Assembly (NCBI GenBank): GCA_907163345.1
Contig: CAJQUN010000061.1
Coordinates: 124,001-188,000, forward strand
DNA from: Haberlea rhodopensis
Lineage: Eukaryota > Streptophyta > Magnoliopsida > Lamiales > Gesneriaceae
Direction of reading: 5' to 3'
DNA: 64,000 nt
Shown here: positions 12,538 to 25,200 of the stretch, piece by piece
Numbering within the stretch: the first letter of the stretch is position 1
Layout of the letters: each line of letters opens with the position of its first letter
The notes under the pieces: model-generated
Told to the model about the DNA's origin: nothing
The model's input: only the letters and a program-made list of their open reading frames with translations
Databases searched by the model: none
Program-made: the position numbers and the translations under genes

Positions 12538-13698
12538 TTCTGCATCAAACTGTAGTAACCTTAAAGGTTTTTTCTATTTCATATATTCTCGAGGGTACTC
12601 AGATTATGGTAAAGAGGTGGTATATACTCCACTTTCAGAAAAATAAAGCACACAATTTGATGATAAAAGCCAAACTTGCTCTACCACTGGATCAAAATTT
12701 CAGTATCTTCATAATCATGAATCGATACTATACGAAAACTTTGTGGTTCTTCCATTTTCTGTGATGAAATAATCTAAACAAAACTTAGGTAAAGAGAACG
12801 GTGTGATTTTCCACTTTCAAAAATATAGTTCATAAAGCTACAACTCGGTGATCCAATTTTCATTTTGCAGATATCTAACTGGGGAGTCTACATATTTTAC
12901 TACTCAGGGGCCTCATTTTGACATTAAGAGAAGCTTAGTTTAAAAGACGTTTATCTCCCAAAAGAGCTTCAGAGGTATATATCATTCCACTAGTGTAGCA
13001 AATTAATCGTCGATAACTCAAAATGTATCATGGTATTGTGACATTTAATTTGATGAACATCCATATCCTAGATATCATGGATGACATATTTCGAAGACTG
13101 ATTTTCTGAGTCGTATTACTGATTTGAGATTGCGCGATTTAGCAAAGCAACTGGTTCATCATCACCAATCATCTATGTTGTATGGTAGGACTTCTTATCA
13201 TTTTCAATTTAAAAAAACTTACAAAATAGAGTTGAAGAAAAAAAATAGATGAGTTTGGTAAATGGAACAACATAAGGAGAATCCTACTGTTTTAACCCAA
13301 TATTGAGGTGAATGTCTCTCACAATGTCAGACTTGTTAGTTTGAAAGTTGAAAGAAACGAACAGCTACTGCTTAAAGATTCGTCTTTCCAAATAAACCAA
13401 TAAATACAATCCGTTGGTTTTATGGGCGCATGCCAAGAACTATTGGATGTGCGGGCATTATTACAAATATCGATAGCAACAGCAACAGAACGAATGCCAA
13501 AAAATGGTTTGGGGTCCACAGCGACCTATCAAACACAATATGAAATTGGTTATGTGTCGGAACAATAATCTTTTTTTGAAGCGTATATGTCAGTACAATA
13601 TTCTTATCTAAAAAAAGTACATTGCCAAAAAGCGCTGAAGTAAGAAAAGCCAACAATTAATTTACAAGAGTTGATTGAAGCACCAAAATACTCATACA
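12538..13698. other. 3' flank of the B3 gene, no gene recognised
   Basis: Contains the presumed 3' untranslated region of the B3 gene and AT-rich intergenic DNA. Short reading frames here show no recognisable similarity. Confidence 0.55.
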
Positions 13699-13706
13699 TA
13701 GTTCAC

Positions 13707-13983
13707 TATCAGTGTCAAACGGGTCGTGTCGTGCCGGCACGGCACTATGCATGCCGTTTCGTGCCGGCACGATTCGAAAATGGGTCGTGCCGTGCCGGCC
13801 CATTTCCACAAGAGGCAGGGCCCGGCACGACCCATAGGCACGACCCCTACGTGCCATGGGCCGTGCCGTGCCGGCCCACGGGCCGGCACCCTATGGCCCG
13901 ACACGGCCCATGCTACAGTGTCGTGCCTTGCCAGGCAGGACACTGTAGCATGGGCCGTGCCTTTCGCTCCGTTGACATCTCTA
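13707..13983. mobile_element. 277 bp non-autonomous hAT MITE
   Basis: Bounded by a perfect 8 bp duplication, TAGTTCAC (13699-13706 and 13984-13991). The ends TATCAGTGTCAAACGG and CCGTTGACATCTCTA match the termini of the hAT at 4894-7722. The GC-rich interior of nested GGCACG/CGTGCC palindromes and the shared TGCTACAGTGTC word also match that element's subterminal region. It has no coding capacity. It was most likely mobilised by transposase from the same family. Confidence 0.9.
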
Positions 13984-13991
13984 TAGTTCAC

Positions 13992-14552
13992 ATACCAACA
14001 CTCTGGCTCTTTGTTAGAAGCTTTCGCACAATCCGGTATAATTTCTTTTTCATTTTTTGAAGTGAAAAAGAAAATAAATTAACTAAAGAATAGCCAATTT
14101 AGTCATTACAGCAAAATACAGAAATACCAACAACCATAAAAGCCACTGGAAACTAAAATATAAAACAAGTAAACCAACATAAAACAAGTGTCTCATCCGA
14201 GTGAAAGCGTGACTTCCAGGTGGAAAGATAAAGTGAACCACTACAAGATCACAATCACAAGACTTTGACCAGAATGGGGCATGAACAACCGTTGCCAAAC
14301 CCGGTCCCCTCAAACCAGTAAGCTCATAACACGGACAAGTAAGGGAACTGTCTTCCACGCAAATATCATAAACTGAGAAAAATGACAAATGCACAAGCCA
14401 TCGTATCCAAAATCCTTGTAAAAAGCCATATTACTGGATGACGCACGAAACCGACAAACGCCCTAGTCAATCTGGTATAATTTCATGGCTGACATCCATG
14501 TTCTTCTCCTTGATACTATGGTAGCATGGGGTTAGTTATGATATGTTGACAC
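13992..14552. other. intergenic, no gene recognised
   Basis: A 103-codon open frame lies on the minus strand (14083-14394). It has no recognisable domain and is hydrophobic, with composition that looks accidental. Nothing else stands out. Confidence 0.5.
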
Positions 14553-15586
14553 TGTTGGAATATGCCATAAAGACTATTCATTATATGCTTGATTTTGGTA
14601 TACATTACATTATGATATTTTATTTAAGGCAATTCATTATTATATCGTATACATTACATTATGATATTTTATTTAAGGCAATTCATTATTATATCTTATT
14701 TCATTGTCTGTGAATTCTGAATTTATATATATAATAATGTCCTTAGAATAATAATATATTATTCTTAAGTAGTTCCTAAAGTATTATCATGAACAATGAT
14801 AATAATAATGCATGGAGATTAGTATATATTGATTGATGACTTTAGTCATGGATATGAAATATCAAATGAACATATGGGTACATGTTAGAGAACTATATAC
14901 TGTACCAACTTGAGATCAACGGAGATCCCAACATAAGGAGTTATATATATTGATGTGGTCAAATGTTGGCTATAATAAGGTATAAAGACGATTATTGGAT
15001 ATACTACGAATTATGTATATGGATGTTGAGTGATCAATTATGGTTTGTCCCTTCCATATGACAGGAGTGATGTTTGGGCCATTGATCGAGTGAGACTGAA
15101 TATGCATGGGCATGCTCGAATGAGTCGAAATGCGATATCGAGCTCATTTGTTAAATCTAATCTACCCGGGATCAAAAAATAAAAGATTGAATTTCACGAG
15201 TATGACATATTACATGACTCGTGTTCAATCTAAACACCTAGGACAAATGGATTAAATTACATGATAAATATTATCACAAGCCATAAATAATGTCGAGTCA
15301 ATGATATTCTTGTAACTTGTGTAGCCTTGATGTGTTGCTAGATACCGCTCATTGCTGTGATATAAAATAATATTTTATGCCACTGCCAACGTTGCAAGAT
15401 CCTAAAGCGTAGCACGAAAGATTAAATAAAGGGAGATAAAACTTATTTGATGAATTAAATATATTAGGAGGAGTCCTAATAAAAAAGAAAATACGAAATA
15501 TATAAGTGTTATATATATTTATATGGCCCTTAATGTGTGTATGTGTATAAGTGTATATATATTATATTAATGGACAAACTTATATG

Positions 15587-17583
15587 TGTAATGCCTGAAT
15601 TATTTTGATTAGTTAAGTTAATGGGATGGTTAAGGGATAATTATGATTAATTATCATTTGCATTTGAACTCGGTTTTAAGATAAATAGAGTGTAGTGAAA
15701 TATTATGATTGAGGTAGAATTGTTGAATTCCTAAATGGTTGAAATGAATCATAATGATGATTAAAATATTATTATGAGCTTGAATTTGTGAGATACTCAA
15801 AAATAATTATGTGCATTATGGGTAGATTTAGTGATTATGAGATAATTGTGGGATGGTATTTGGACTCGATTTGAGATAAACCGGGTATGGTTGGATTATG
15901 AAAAATTTAATCATGATATTGGGTGTTAAATTGGAAAGTTGATGAATGAACTATTGGGTGTTTAATGATGTTTATTATGTGTTGTGGTTGAGGTATTGGA
16001 AGAATATAGTGAGGTGTGTGTGTTGAATGGTTGTTATGCAGAAAAATGGCGAATTCTCGCCTTTTCATAACCTTGTGATCGATCGGAAGGTATCCCGCGA
16101 TCGATTGCGCAAATTTGAATAGAGTTTTTGGACGACAAACAGTGTCGCGATTGATTGCCGAGAGCAGAAAAATTGGTGCCAAATTTTAACACCTCGTGAT
16201 CGATCACGAGGTCTAGGACGATCGATAGCGAGGACAAAAATTTATGAAAATTTGTTATTTTCTGCAGAATCGAAGATGTGATATTTTATGGTTGATTTCA
16301 TGGTAATTATGATATCTTAAGGAAACGTTGAAACATGAAATGAAGTTGCATGAATTGAACCTTCGAAAAATATGTGATACATGATTGAATTAATTTATAA
16401 ATCCGACTAATAAAGAATAAAACGGGATGGTTTGAGTAGTATACCTGGTATGGTAAATTGTGATTGATTATGATATGAGGCATCACAGTTTTATATGATT
16501 TATGATGATATTGTTAACGGTTATTGCTAAGATATTGATCTTGAATTGATATTCAATATAGATATTGTACGAGCCTTCGGTTGTCGGGGATGTCTAAATC
16601 ATGTCGTCGACCTTAAGGTATGTGTGGCGTACGAGCATAGGTAAATATATTATTGTCATGGTTAACGAATAAGATGATATTGTTGCACTGAATTGGTATA
16701 CATTATGAACTATGGTGATGCCGTTATTGAGTGTGCTATGATTATGATGTTGCCACTTTTGAACGAGCAATAGTCATGATGTCGCAGTTGTTGAGTGTGC
16801 GAGAGGTTAGAGTGCCGACGCTATTGGACGAGCGATGTGATATGATGAGATATGATTATGAAATTGTTGATTGAGATGCATTCAATCACTTTTAAATCAT
16901 TGTCGTAATGATTACATATTATTGATTATAGAACTGGCGGTTTAGAATATGAGTACAATGGATCATTTTTGTAATGATTGAACTGATTTTGGAGTTGACA
17001 ATCTTGGATATTGTGAGAACAGGAATAGCATGGGTGATCCATATGGTTATGGCATATACATGGAGTACTATATTAATTTGCAGCTTTATATTCTATAAAT
17101 TATTAATTAAGTATTCGAAGATATTGGGATTATGTTGTTGATATACTCACCCATGAGGGGATGTTTCTGTTGAAACAGGTAAAACGTGTACGACACTGAT
17201 GAGTTTGGGCTATTGAATGGTGATGCTCCTAGGAGCGAGGTACCAATGATGATATAGAGTAATATGTCTTATACAAGTAGATAGACATTAATTCATTCAA
17301 TGCTCGTATGTGAGCATCGTAATGTCTGTATATGGGTTGTATAAATACTCTTTTCATTTGAGTATGTTATACATTAGAACAAAAGTGCATAATAGAGAAA
17401 ATCAATAGTGCATTATAAAGTGTATATACATGAGGTATTGATTGTGTTGGGAATCGGGTTACAAGGGATTGTGTCGAAATTTTTATAGAAGACATGTCTT
17501 GATCATGTATCATGATTTATGAGAATTCCCTAATTTTATAATTAAATACACCAATGACTAGATTAGGACGTGAGGTCCTTACA
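15587..17583 (+). mobile_element. gypsy-type solo LTR nested in the copia LTR
   Basis: A 1,997 bp LTR from TGTAATGCCTGAATT to GTGAGGTCCTTACA, flanked by a perfect 5 bp duplication ATATG (15582-15586 and 17584-17588). No internal domain is present. It carries a degenerate palindrome array at 16077-16227. Its insertion splits the older copia-type LTR. Confidence 0.92.
16077..16227. repeat. degenerate GATCGATC palindrome array (solo LTR)
   Basis: Exact cores start at 16077 and 16198. Diverged cores start at 16099 (GATCGATT), 16149 (GATTGATT) and 16220 (GATCGATA). Spacing is 22, 50, 49 and 22 bp, so the layout matches the exact arrays although some cores have mutated. Confidence 0.8.
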
Positions 17584-17695
17584 ATATGTATATATAAATG
17601 TTATATATATGTATAAATATATGATGTGCCTAGGGTTTCGGACTGATTGGAATACTAGCCATCACAAACCCTAAGAGTTGAACCATCATAATACT

Positions 17696-17697
<2 letters not shown>

Positions 17698-17763
<66 letters not shown>
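17698..17763. repeat. (AC)n(AT)n compound microsatellite
   Basis: About 46 bp of uninterrupted AC followed by about 19 bp of AT, in the tail of the copia LTR. Confidence 0.95.
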
Positions 17764-17764
<1 letters not shown>

Positions 17765-18149
17765 TTCTGCTCGTGACTCGGTGGACTTACGCACTCGACA
17801 GTCTGCTTCAAACACACTTCAAATGTATAAACTCTTAACACCAATATGGTTTCACTTCGTATAGATCACTGGTGGAATCCGAAAAATATTTTGTATTTTC
17901 GCTGTGTGCTTGTATCGTATTCCTTACAGGCATGAAAATCAGGAAAGTAAGTACATATGCGAAATATAAAAATTTTAAAAGAATTTTTAAGGTAATCTAA
18001 TTTTTTTTTTAAACAACTGCGCCCACCCCTTAACGTACATTCACCCTTACCCACGACCTTGTTCTATTTTAAAATATATTTTAAAATAGAATTATAGAAA
18101 TCATACAATTTATTTCGAACTTATGAAACAAAGGGTAAGCATGGGTTTT

Positions 18150-19902
18150 TGTGGCAAATTTAAAAAATATATTATAAAATTTAAAAAAATTAACAAATTA
18201 ATGTAAAAATGAAAGGATTTACCTTTTTATTGTGAGTTGCCATCCTGGATTGCAAATTATACTATTGAGAATTTTTAAACTCGGATTGCAAATTCTTAAT
18301 AGTTCTCACTGTTGAGAATTTGCAATCCGAGTTTGCAAATTCTCCAGTTGAATTTTTAATATTTTTTTTGATAAAAGTTGTAGAAAATTCTTGATTTGAT
18401 ATAATATATGAATTTTTTTGGTCGGCCAAATGGCTTGGTAAATATAACTTCTTTTGGATATATAAATTATTTTTAAAATTTACTTGTATTTAAATATTTT
18501 ATTGATTTTTTAATTTAAAAACGATCAATTGAAAATCAAAGTTAATAAGCAATAAGGCTTTATTCTTCTTGTTTTCTTAATAAATAATTATCAAACACCG
18601 TATTTAAAAAATAATATATTTGATATATTTTAACTAAAAAATGGGGATGATACATCAAATGGTCCCTCTAGTTTGCGTTGTGACTCGGTTCAATCCCTAA
18701 TATTTTCAGTGACCTGGTTTAGTCCATAATCGAAGATGTGATATTTTATGGTTGATTTCATGGTAATTATGATATCCTAAGGAAACGTTGAACCATGAAA
18801 TGAAGTTGCATGAATTGAACCTTCAAAAAATATGTGATACATGATTGATTTAATTTATAACTTTGACTAATAAAGAATAAAATGGGATAGTTAAGTAGTA
18901 TACGAGGTACGGTAAATTGTGACTGATTATGATATGAGGCATTGCGACTTTATATGATTTATGATGATATTGTTAATGGTTATTGCTAAGATATTGATCT
19001 TGAATTGTCGTGTCTAAATCATGGTGATCCGCTATTGAGCGTTCTATGATTATGATGTTGCCACTGTTGAGCGAGAAATAGTCATGATGCCGCAGTTCTT
19101 GAGCGCACAAGAGGTTAGAGTGACGCCGCTATTGGACGAGCGATGTGATATGATGAGATATTATTATGAAATTGATTGATATGCATTCAATTACTATTAA
19201 ATCATTGTCGTAATGATTAGCTATTATTGATTATAGAACTGACGTTTGGAATATGAGTACGGTAGATCATTTTTGTAATGATTGAACTGATTTTGGAGTT
19301 GACAATCTTGGATATTGTGAGAACATGAATAGCATGGAAGATCCCATATGGTTATGGCATATACATGGAGCATTATCTTAATTTGTAGCTTTATATTCTG
19401 GAAATTATTAATTGAGTATTCGATGATATTGAGATTATGTTGTTGGTAGACTCACCCATGCGGGGCTGTTTCTAACACTGATTCTGGGATGAGTTTGGGC
19501 TATTGAATTGTGATGCTCCTAGGAGCGAGGTATCAGTGATGGTATAGAGTAATATGTCTTATACAAGTAGATAGACATTAATTCATTCAATGCTCGTATG
19601 TGAGCATCGTAATGTCTATATATGGGTTGTATAAATACTCTTTTCATTTGAGTATGTCATGCATTAGAACAAAAGTGCATATTGAATAGAGAAAATCAAT
19701 AGTGCATTATAAAGTGTATACACATGAGGTATTGAGTTGTGTTGGGAATATTGTTACAAGGGATTGTGTCCTTACAATATGTATATATAAATGTTATATA
19801 TATGTATAAGTATATGATGTGCCTAGGGTTTCGGACTGATTGTAATACCAACCATCACAAACCCTAAGAGTTGAACCATCACACACACACACACGCACAC
19901 AT

Positions 19903-19940
<38 letters not shown>

Positions 19941-21270
19941 TCTGCTCGTGGACTTACGCACTCGACAGTCTGCTTCAAACACGCTTCAAATGTATAAACT
20001 CTTAACACTAATATGGTTTCACTTCGTATAGAAAAATGTTTTGTATTTCCGGTGCGTGCTCGTATCGTATTCCTTACAGACTTGAAAATCAGAAAAGTAA
20101 GTACCTATGTGAATTTAGAATTTTTGTTCAGTACGTGAAAATAATAACATAAAAAATAGAAATCTAAAAAAATTTAGCGGATCAAAATATAAATTCACAA
20201 ATGACAAAATACAAAATTTTTAAAAGAATTTTTAAGGTAATCTAATTTTTTTTTAGACAACTACCCCCACCCCTTCACGTACATTCACCCCTACCCATGA
20301 CATAGTTCTATTTTAAAATATATTTTAAAATAGAACTATAGAAATCATACAATTAATTCCGAACTTATCAAACAAAGAGTAAGCATGGGTTTTTGTGGCA
20401 AATTGACAAAGTTGATTATAAAAATTAAAAAAAAAATTGCAAACCAAAATGTATTATAAAAATATTAGTTCCATAATATTTAGTCGGCCATGAGAAGAAA
20501 CAGAGATGATTGGTTCATGAATATTTTTAAAACTTTAGTGACAAAATTGAGTAATGTAAAATATTCTCGTATCAGTCGCTAAAGTTTTAAAAATATTACT
20601 GAATCAGTCCCTCTCTTTTTGTTCTCACGACTCACTTAACATCGGGGACTGAAACGAGAAAAGTTTAAAAATATTAGGGACTAAATCTGGTCACTAAAAA
20701 TATTAGGGACTGAACAGAGTCACATCGCAAACTAATGGGACAATTTGATATATTATCCCTATTTTTTAGTTAGAATGTATCAAATATATTTGTATTTAAT
20801 TATTTATTAAGAAACTAAGAAGAATAAACCCTTATTACTTCTAAACTTTGAATTTTCAATTGATCGTTTTTTTTAAATTAAAAACATCAATATAATATTT
20901 AAATACAAGTAAATTTAAAAATAATTTATGTATCCAAAAAAAATTTAAATTTACCAAATCATTTGGTATACAAAAAAATTTCATATATTATATCACATCA
21001 AGAATTTTCTACCGTTTTTATAAAATAAAAAAAAATTCAACTGTTGAGCATTTGCAAACCTGGATTGTAAATTCTCATTTTCAACAGTGAGAATTATTGA
21101 GAATTTGTAATCCGATTTACAAATTCTTAATAGTGTAATTTGCAATGATGTCAAATCATAATAGGATGTCAAATCACAATAGAAGGTAAATCCTTCCTTT
21201 TTGACATCACTTTGTTGAATTTTTTTAATTTTTATAATGTTTTTTTTAAATTTGCCCATATTTTGTCTTG
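18150..21270. repeat. long inverted-repeat arms flanking the second duplicate
   Basis: About 575 bp at 18150-18727 is matched in inverted orientation by about 20640-21270. Shared words include GGCAAATTTAAAAAA at the outer ends, GGATTTACC, the repeated GAGAATTTGCAATCC module and, at the inner ends, TCAGTCCCTAATATTTT. Arms this long resemble Mutator-like element termini, but I saw no convincing 9 bp target duplication and no transposase. The enclosed DNA is the second copy of the tandem duplication. Confidence 0.65.
19879..19940. repeat. (AC)n(AT)n microsatellite, second copy
   Basis: An interrupted AC run and an AT run, equivalent to the microsatellite at 17698 in the first duplicate but shorter and interrupted. 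Confidence 0.92.
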
Positions 21271-21338
21271 CCACATGGAAGTCATAAAGAATCTTATTTG
21301 CACAGGTTTCTGGATTGGCTATTCTGTTTTGTTATATT

Positions 21339-21936
21339 TAGGGGTGTGCACCGGTTCGGTTAACCGATCGAACCGGACCAAATCGAAAAATTTCGGTTCA
21401 AACCGAACCGAAACTTTTCGATTCGGTTTTCGTTTTTAAAAAAAAAAATTGTTTTCGGTTATAGGGTTCGATTAACCAAACCGAACCGAAAACCGAACTT
21501 TTAAAAAATTAATTTTTTTTAAATTTTTTTAAAAAATATTATTTTTAAAAAAAAAATTCAATGGTTAATAAATATTATTTAATGATTTCTTTCGTGATCG
21601 CATGAATAAAAACTAGTAACTTTTTAGTATAAATAACTTCAAAATAATATTAAAACTTTTGAATTAAAATGTTAAAAACTATTTGGGATCCAATGTATGA
21701 TGTATTAGTATTTATATTTATGTTGAATTTCCTTTCGATTTTAACCATCCAAATCCAAAATTAAAATTAAAAAAAATTAAATTTTTTTTTAAAAAAAGAA
21801 AAGAAAACTACGGTTTAACCGAACCAAAAAAATTCGGTTAAAATCAAACCGAACAATTTCGGTTCGTTTTCGGTTTTCAGAATTTTTCGAAATTTCGGTT
21901 CGGTTCGATTTGAAACCAAACGTATGAACACCCATA
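21339..21936. mobile_element. non-autonomous hAT element rich in CGGTTCGG words
   Basis: A 598 bp element with ends TAGGGGTG and CACCCATA. It is flanked by GTTATATT (21331-21338) and GTTATATC (21937-21944), a 7/8 match to an 8 bp hAT duplication. Subterminal ends are dense in CGGTTCGG and AACCGAAC on both sides. The centre is AT-rich and non-coding. Confidence 0.85.
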
Positions 21937-21944
21937 GTTATATC

Positions 21945-22990
21945 AAAACTTATTTAATGCTTATGTAGATATATAGTAACAATAATAATTGTAGAAATGG
22001 TGAAGAAGCTAGATATTTTTTCTTTATAGAAGAAAATATATTTTTCTAAATAATTAATTATTAAAAATAAAAATAAATAATATAGTGTTTAATATTTATC
22101 CACAAAATAATAGTAATAATAATATTTAATATATTTGACATTCATTATAATAAACTTGATTTTTAAAAATAATCGATGGGATGTTTTTGTAAACGAAATT
22201 ATTATGGTTGGGTCGAATTGTAAACTGACCATTGAGAGTTAAATTCAAAATGTCATTTATCAAGTAGAGTTAAACTAAAATACATATCTATCAAAATAGA
22301 AATTGACAAAATAATCATAATCATAATATATTTGACTTTTACTAGAATAAACTTGATTTAAAAAAAAATTAATAATTTAACACAATGAAATTAAATAAAA
22401 CCATTGTATATTGATCAAAATAACTTACTTTGAAATAGAAGTACCATAATAAATTTCATAGCAGTATTTTATGCAAAAAAGACGATAAAAAATTAGAAAT
22501 AATAATTACAAAGCAATGGTGATATAGAAAATTAAAATTAGACAAAATACAGAACACAATATTTATTTACATGTTTATTATATATAATTATTTTAAATTA
22601 TGTTCTATGTTATTTTATTAACTTCAAACTCATCAATAATCAGAATATTCCCAAAATATTTGTAGAATTTACGCGTTGTTTTAGGTACTCATCAATAATT
22701 AAGTATTGGATTTAAGCTAAATGTCCCACTTTATAAGTATCTACCACTCAAAATTTATAGTTTATAATTTCCATTTTATTTATAATTAGTTTTTTATTCT
22801 AAATGTCTCCACGTGCTATATAACAATATACCATATGATACATTGCTTTATATTTGAATTTTTTGGTTAAATTTATATATATGTTATTTTGAGTCAAATA
22901 CACTATTTGATATCACCAAAAAACGTGATCTTTAATAAATATTGTGTGACGATGCAACAAACGATTTAACTTCTATAAACTGAATTGAAC
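21945..22990. other. AT-rich non-coding DNA
   Basis: No gene recognised. The right part (22578-22903) is one copy of a direct repeat whose partner is at 35067-35411. Confidence 0.6.
22578..22903 (+). repeat. direct repeat, left copy
   Basis: Roughly 330 bp, starting near TTATATATAATTATTTTAAA and ending GAGTCAAATACAC. It is closely similar to 35067-35411. The two copies flank the whole Tat-like element and its nested insertions. Confidence 0.75.
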
Positions 22991-23451
22991 TGTCCCCCAA
23001 ATGTATCTGTGTATCAAAGAAAAAGGGTGAGATGCCTCCACCCGTAGGCGAAGCCACTCCGACGCTCAAGTCAGTATATGCTTCAATAGAAAAAATATTG
23101 AAATTGTAGGCTTTGCATAATATGAAAGGCGTATTATGAAAGACGTATTATGAAAGACGTCAGCAATAGCGTGTAAGTATTGCGTAAGTGAACGTACCTG
23201 AATGAGGGTTAGGTGCCCTCTATTTATAGATGTAGAGATAGAGTCTCAATCAATATAGAATAAGAGTTCTAGTCAATCTATAATTGTAGAGTTCTAGTCA
23301 ATATCAAATTGTATTGTATATGGCAACTAGATCCATGCTTATCCCAATAATATTGAGAGATGTCTTCTAAAACCCTACAACTCATTGCTTAATCAGATTG
23401 GGTCGGTTAAAATCCATTAGGTAGATCGATCCCCCATCGAGGGGTATCACA
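22991..23451 (-). mobile_element. 3' LTR of the Tat-like element
   Basis: In minus sense it runs from TGTGATACCCCTCGATGGGG to TTTGGGGGACA, 461 bp with TG..CA ends, directly after a polypurine tract. It contains one GATCGATC core at 23424. Confidence 0.65.
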
Positions 23452-23639
23452 AGTCCCCCTCCTAATCGGACTGATGTCGAAGACCAGAAGTTCGTTAAAT
23501 GTTTAACCGACTTGTTATTAGTGCCCCTGCTTCGTAGTTTACTTCCACTGAGCCAAACAACAAAGGTGATAAGGACCCGAACTGATAGAGATGACGAGTT
23601 GACCGAGGTAGCAAATAAACATCCCGAGCTAAAAGAAAC

Positions 23640-24235
23640 ACCCTAGGCATTAATAATCATACCGGGATGATGAGATGTAGTCGAGCTCTGTGACGAATAA
23701 ACATGCGATGCAAATAACAATAGCTTTATGAATATTAAGCGTCCCAAGCTCCATAACTAATAGATATTTCAAGCTCCAGTGACGATAAATATACGATACA
23801 AATGAAACTTGTTTGATTTCAAGGATCAATAGAATCCTGAGCTGAGCTGATAAACCCGATCGGGCACCAGAGGTAATACGGAGCAAATAAAGCTCCACTG
23901 AGCTGATTTGAGCTATATCGGATACATATGTGCAAATGACGACTAAACTAAGCTCCAAAGGTAATAGGTATGCGGAGCAAATGATGTTCGTCTGATCCGA
24001 ACTGAGCTCTAGATATAATAAATATGGGCGAGATGTGCTCACCTGATATGAACTGAGCTCCAGAGATAACAGATAGGAGCGAAGAATGCTCGCATGAACC
24101 GAGCTCCAGAGATAATAAATAGGGGTGAAGTGTGCTCTCTTGATCTGAACTGAGCTCCAGAGATAACAAATAGGAGCGAAGAATGCTCGTCTGAACCGAG
24201 CTCCAAAGTTAATAAATAGGGGCGATCATCTCTTG
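23640..24235 (-). repeat. tandem repeat block, about 50 bp units
   Basis: Imperfect units carry GAGCTCCAGAGATAA and TAGGAGCGAAGAATGCTCG. GAGCTC landmarks near 24004, 24055, 24098, 24151 and 24198 give spacing of about 43-53 bp. Such blocks are common between the coding region and 3' LTR of Tat-type elements. Confidence 0.8.
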
Positions 24236-24289
24236 AGCGTAATCTTAGCTTTGGGTGCAAACTCCTGACGGCACTTGGCGTAGCCAAGG

Positions 24290-25200
24290 CAAAGAGCTCG
24301 GCGTAACCGAGATGAGGTGAGCCGTCGTAAACGTGCTCCTGAGGTCGGGTGAAAACCCGTAAAGCCTGGCGTAACCGAGGCGAGGTGAGCCATCGTAAAC
24401 GTGCTCCTGAGGTCGAGTGAAAACCCGTAAAGCCTGGCGTAACCGAGGCAAGGTGAGCCGTCGTAAACGTGCTCCTGATATCGGGTGAAAACCCTTAAAG
24501 CCTGGCGTAACCAAGGCGAGGTGAGCAGTCGTGAACGTGCTCCTGAGGTCGGGTGAAAACCCTTAAAGCCTGGCGTAACCGAGGCGGAGTGAGTCGTCGT
24601 AAACTTGCTCCTGAGGTCGGGTGAAAACCCTTAAAGCCTAGCGTAACTGTTATGAACTTTTATACGAAGTATGATGTTAATCATTCATGTCTTGAACTAA
24701 TGATCATATGCGTAATTATGAAACAGGGACAACCAAGGAAGGATAGTACTATTAAACAGGAAGTATATGTTATCAATTATTTCATGCATTATTTATATGC
24801 CGTTAACTCATGATGTTAAGTAACTATGTATATGCTCACGATGAGTTGTTCCTGTAGGTACACTTTTGGATCGAGACCAAGGGTCGGGTTGAGGTAGTGA
24901 GCTAAAGGAGCATAAGAAGATAGATACAGGATTTTTGTTAAGCCTTAACATTCTTTTTGGGGAATGTAATTAACTAATTATTGAAGTTTCATTTTGGCCT
25001 GTAATTACATTGAGCTCACATAACAACCTGAACTCTAAGATGTCTCTAATACATGTTTAGCCTTGTTTATATCTTGATTTCACCGTTAAGGAACTAGGGT
25101 CCTTACAGTAACCAAGGCGAGGTGAGCCGTCGTAAACGTGCTCCTGATGTCTGGTGAAAACCCGTAAAGCCTGGCGTAACCGAGGCGAGGTGAAAGTGAT
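24290..25200 (-). repeat. tandem repeat block, about 67 bp units, split by a solo LTR
   Basis: Five or so units share ACGTGCTCCTGAGGTCGGGT and AAAGCCTGGCGTAACCGAGG with about 67 bp period (24290-24647). A further one to two units resume at 25108 after the insertion at 24648-25107. Confidence 0.88.
24648..25107 (+). mobile_element. short gypsy-type solo LTR (460 bp) inside the satellite block
   Basis: Begins TGTTATGAACTT, ends AGGGTCCTTACA, and is flanked by a perfect GTAAC duplication (24643-24647 and 25108-25112). Its interior is related to the 3' half of the LTR at 39100-41195: CAGGGACAA, TTGTTCCTGTAGGTACACTT, GAGCTAAAGGAGCA, TTTTGGCCTGTAAT. It may be a shortened LTR of that family. Confidence 0.88.

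Larger units (their letters stand above)
14553..17928 (+). mobile_element. copia-type solo LTR, interrupted
   Basis: Starts TGTTGGAATATG at 14553 and ends CGTATTCCTTACA at 17928. Removing the nested LTR (15587-17583) leaves about 1.38 kb. It is homologous end to end to the 1.47 kb repeat at 55632-57102: same start, same CAGTCTGCTTCAAACACGCT and ATCACTGGTGGAATC words, same end. No internal region or clear target duplication was seen. Confidence 0.75.
16268..20406 (+). repeat. tandem segmental duplication
   Basis: Segment 16268 to about 18165 (3' part of the nested gypsy LTR, end of the copia LTR, and flank) is repeated at 18728 to about 20406. Both copies start AATCGAAGATGTG. The second copy has several internal deletions, including much of the stretch equivalent to 16555-16730. 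Both keep the AC/AT microsatellite and a perfect TTTTAAAATATATTTTAAAA palindrome. The duplication must post-date both LTR insertions. Confidence 0.8.

Noticed and set aside
14083..14394. 103-codon minus-strand protein
   Set aside because: No recognisable domain, start context or splice-linked partner. Treated as accidental.
18063..18090. TTTTAAAATATATTTTAAAA palindrome as a regulatory site
   Set aside because: It is AT-only, occurs in both duplicates because of the tandem duplication, and is expected by chance in such DNA.
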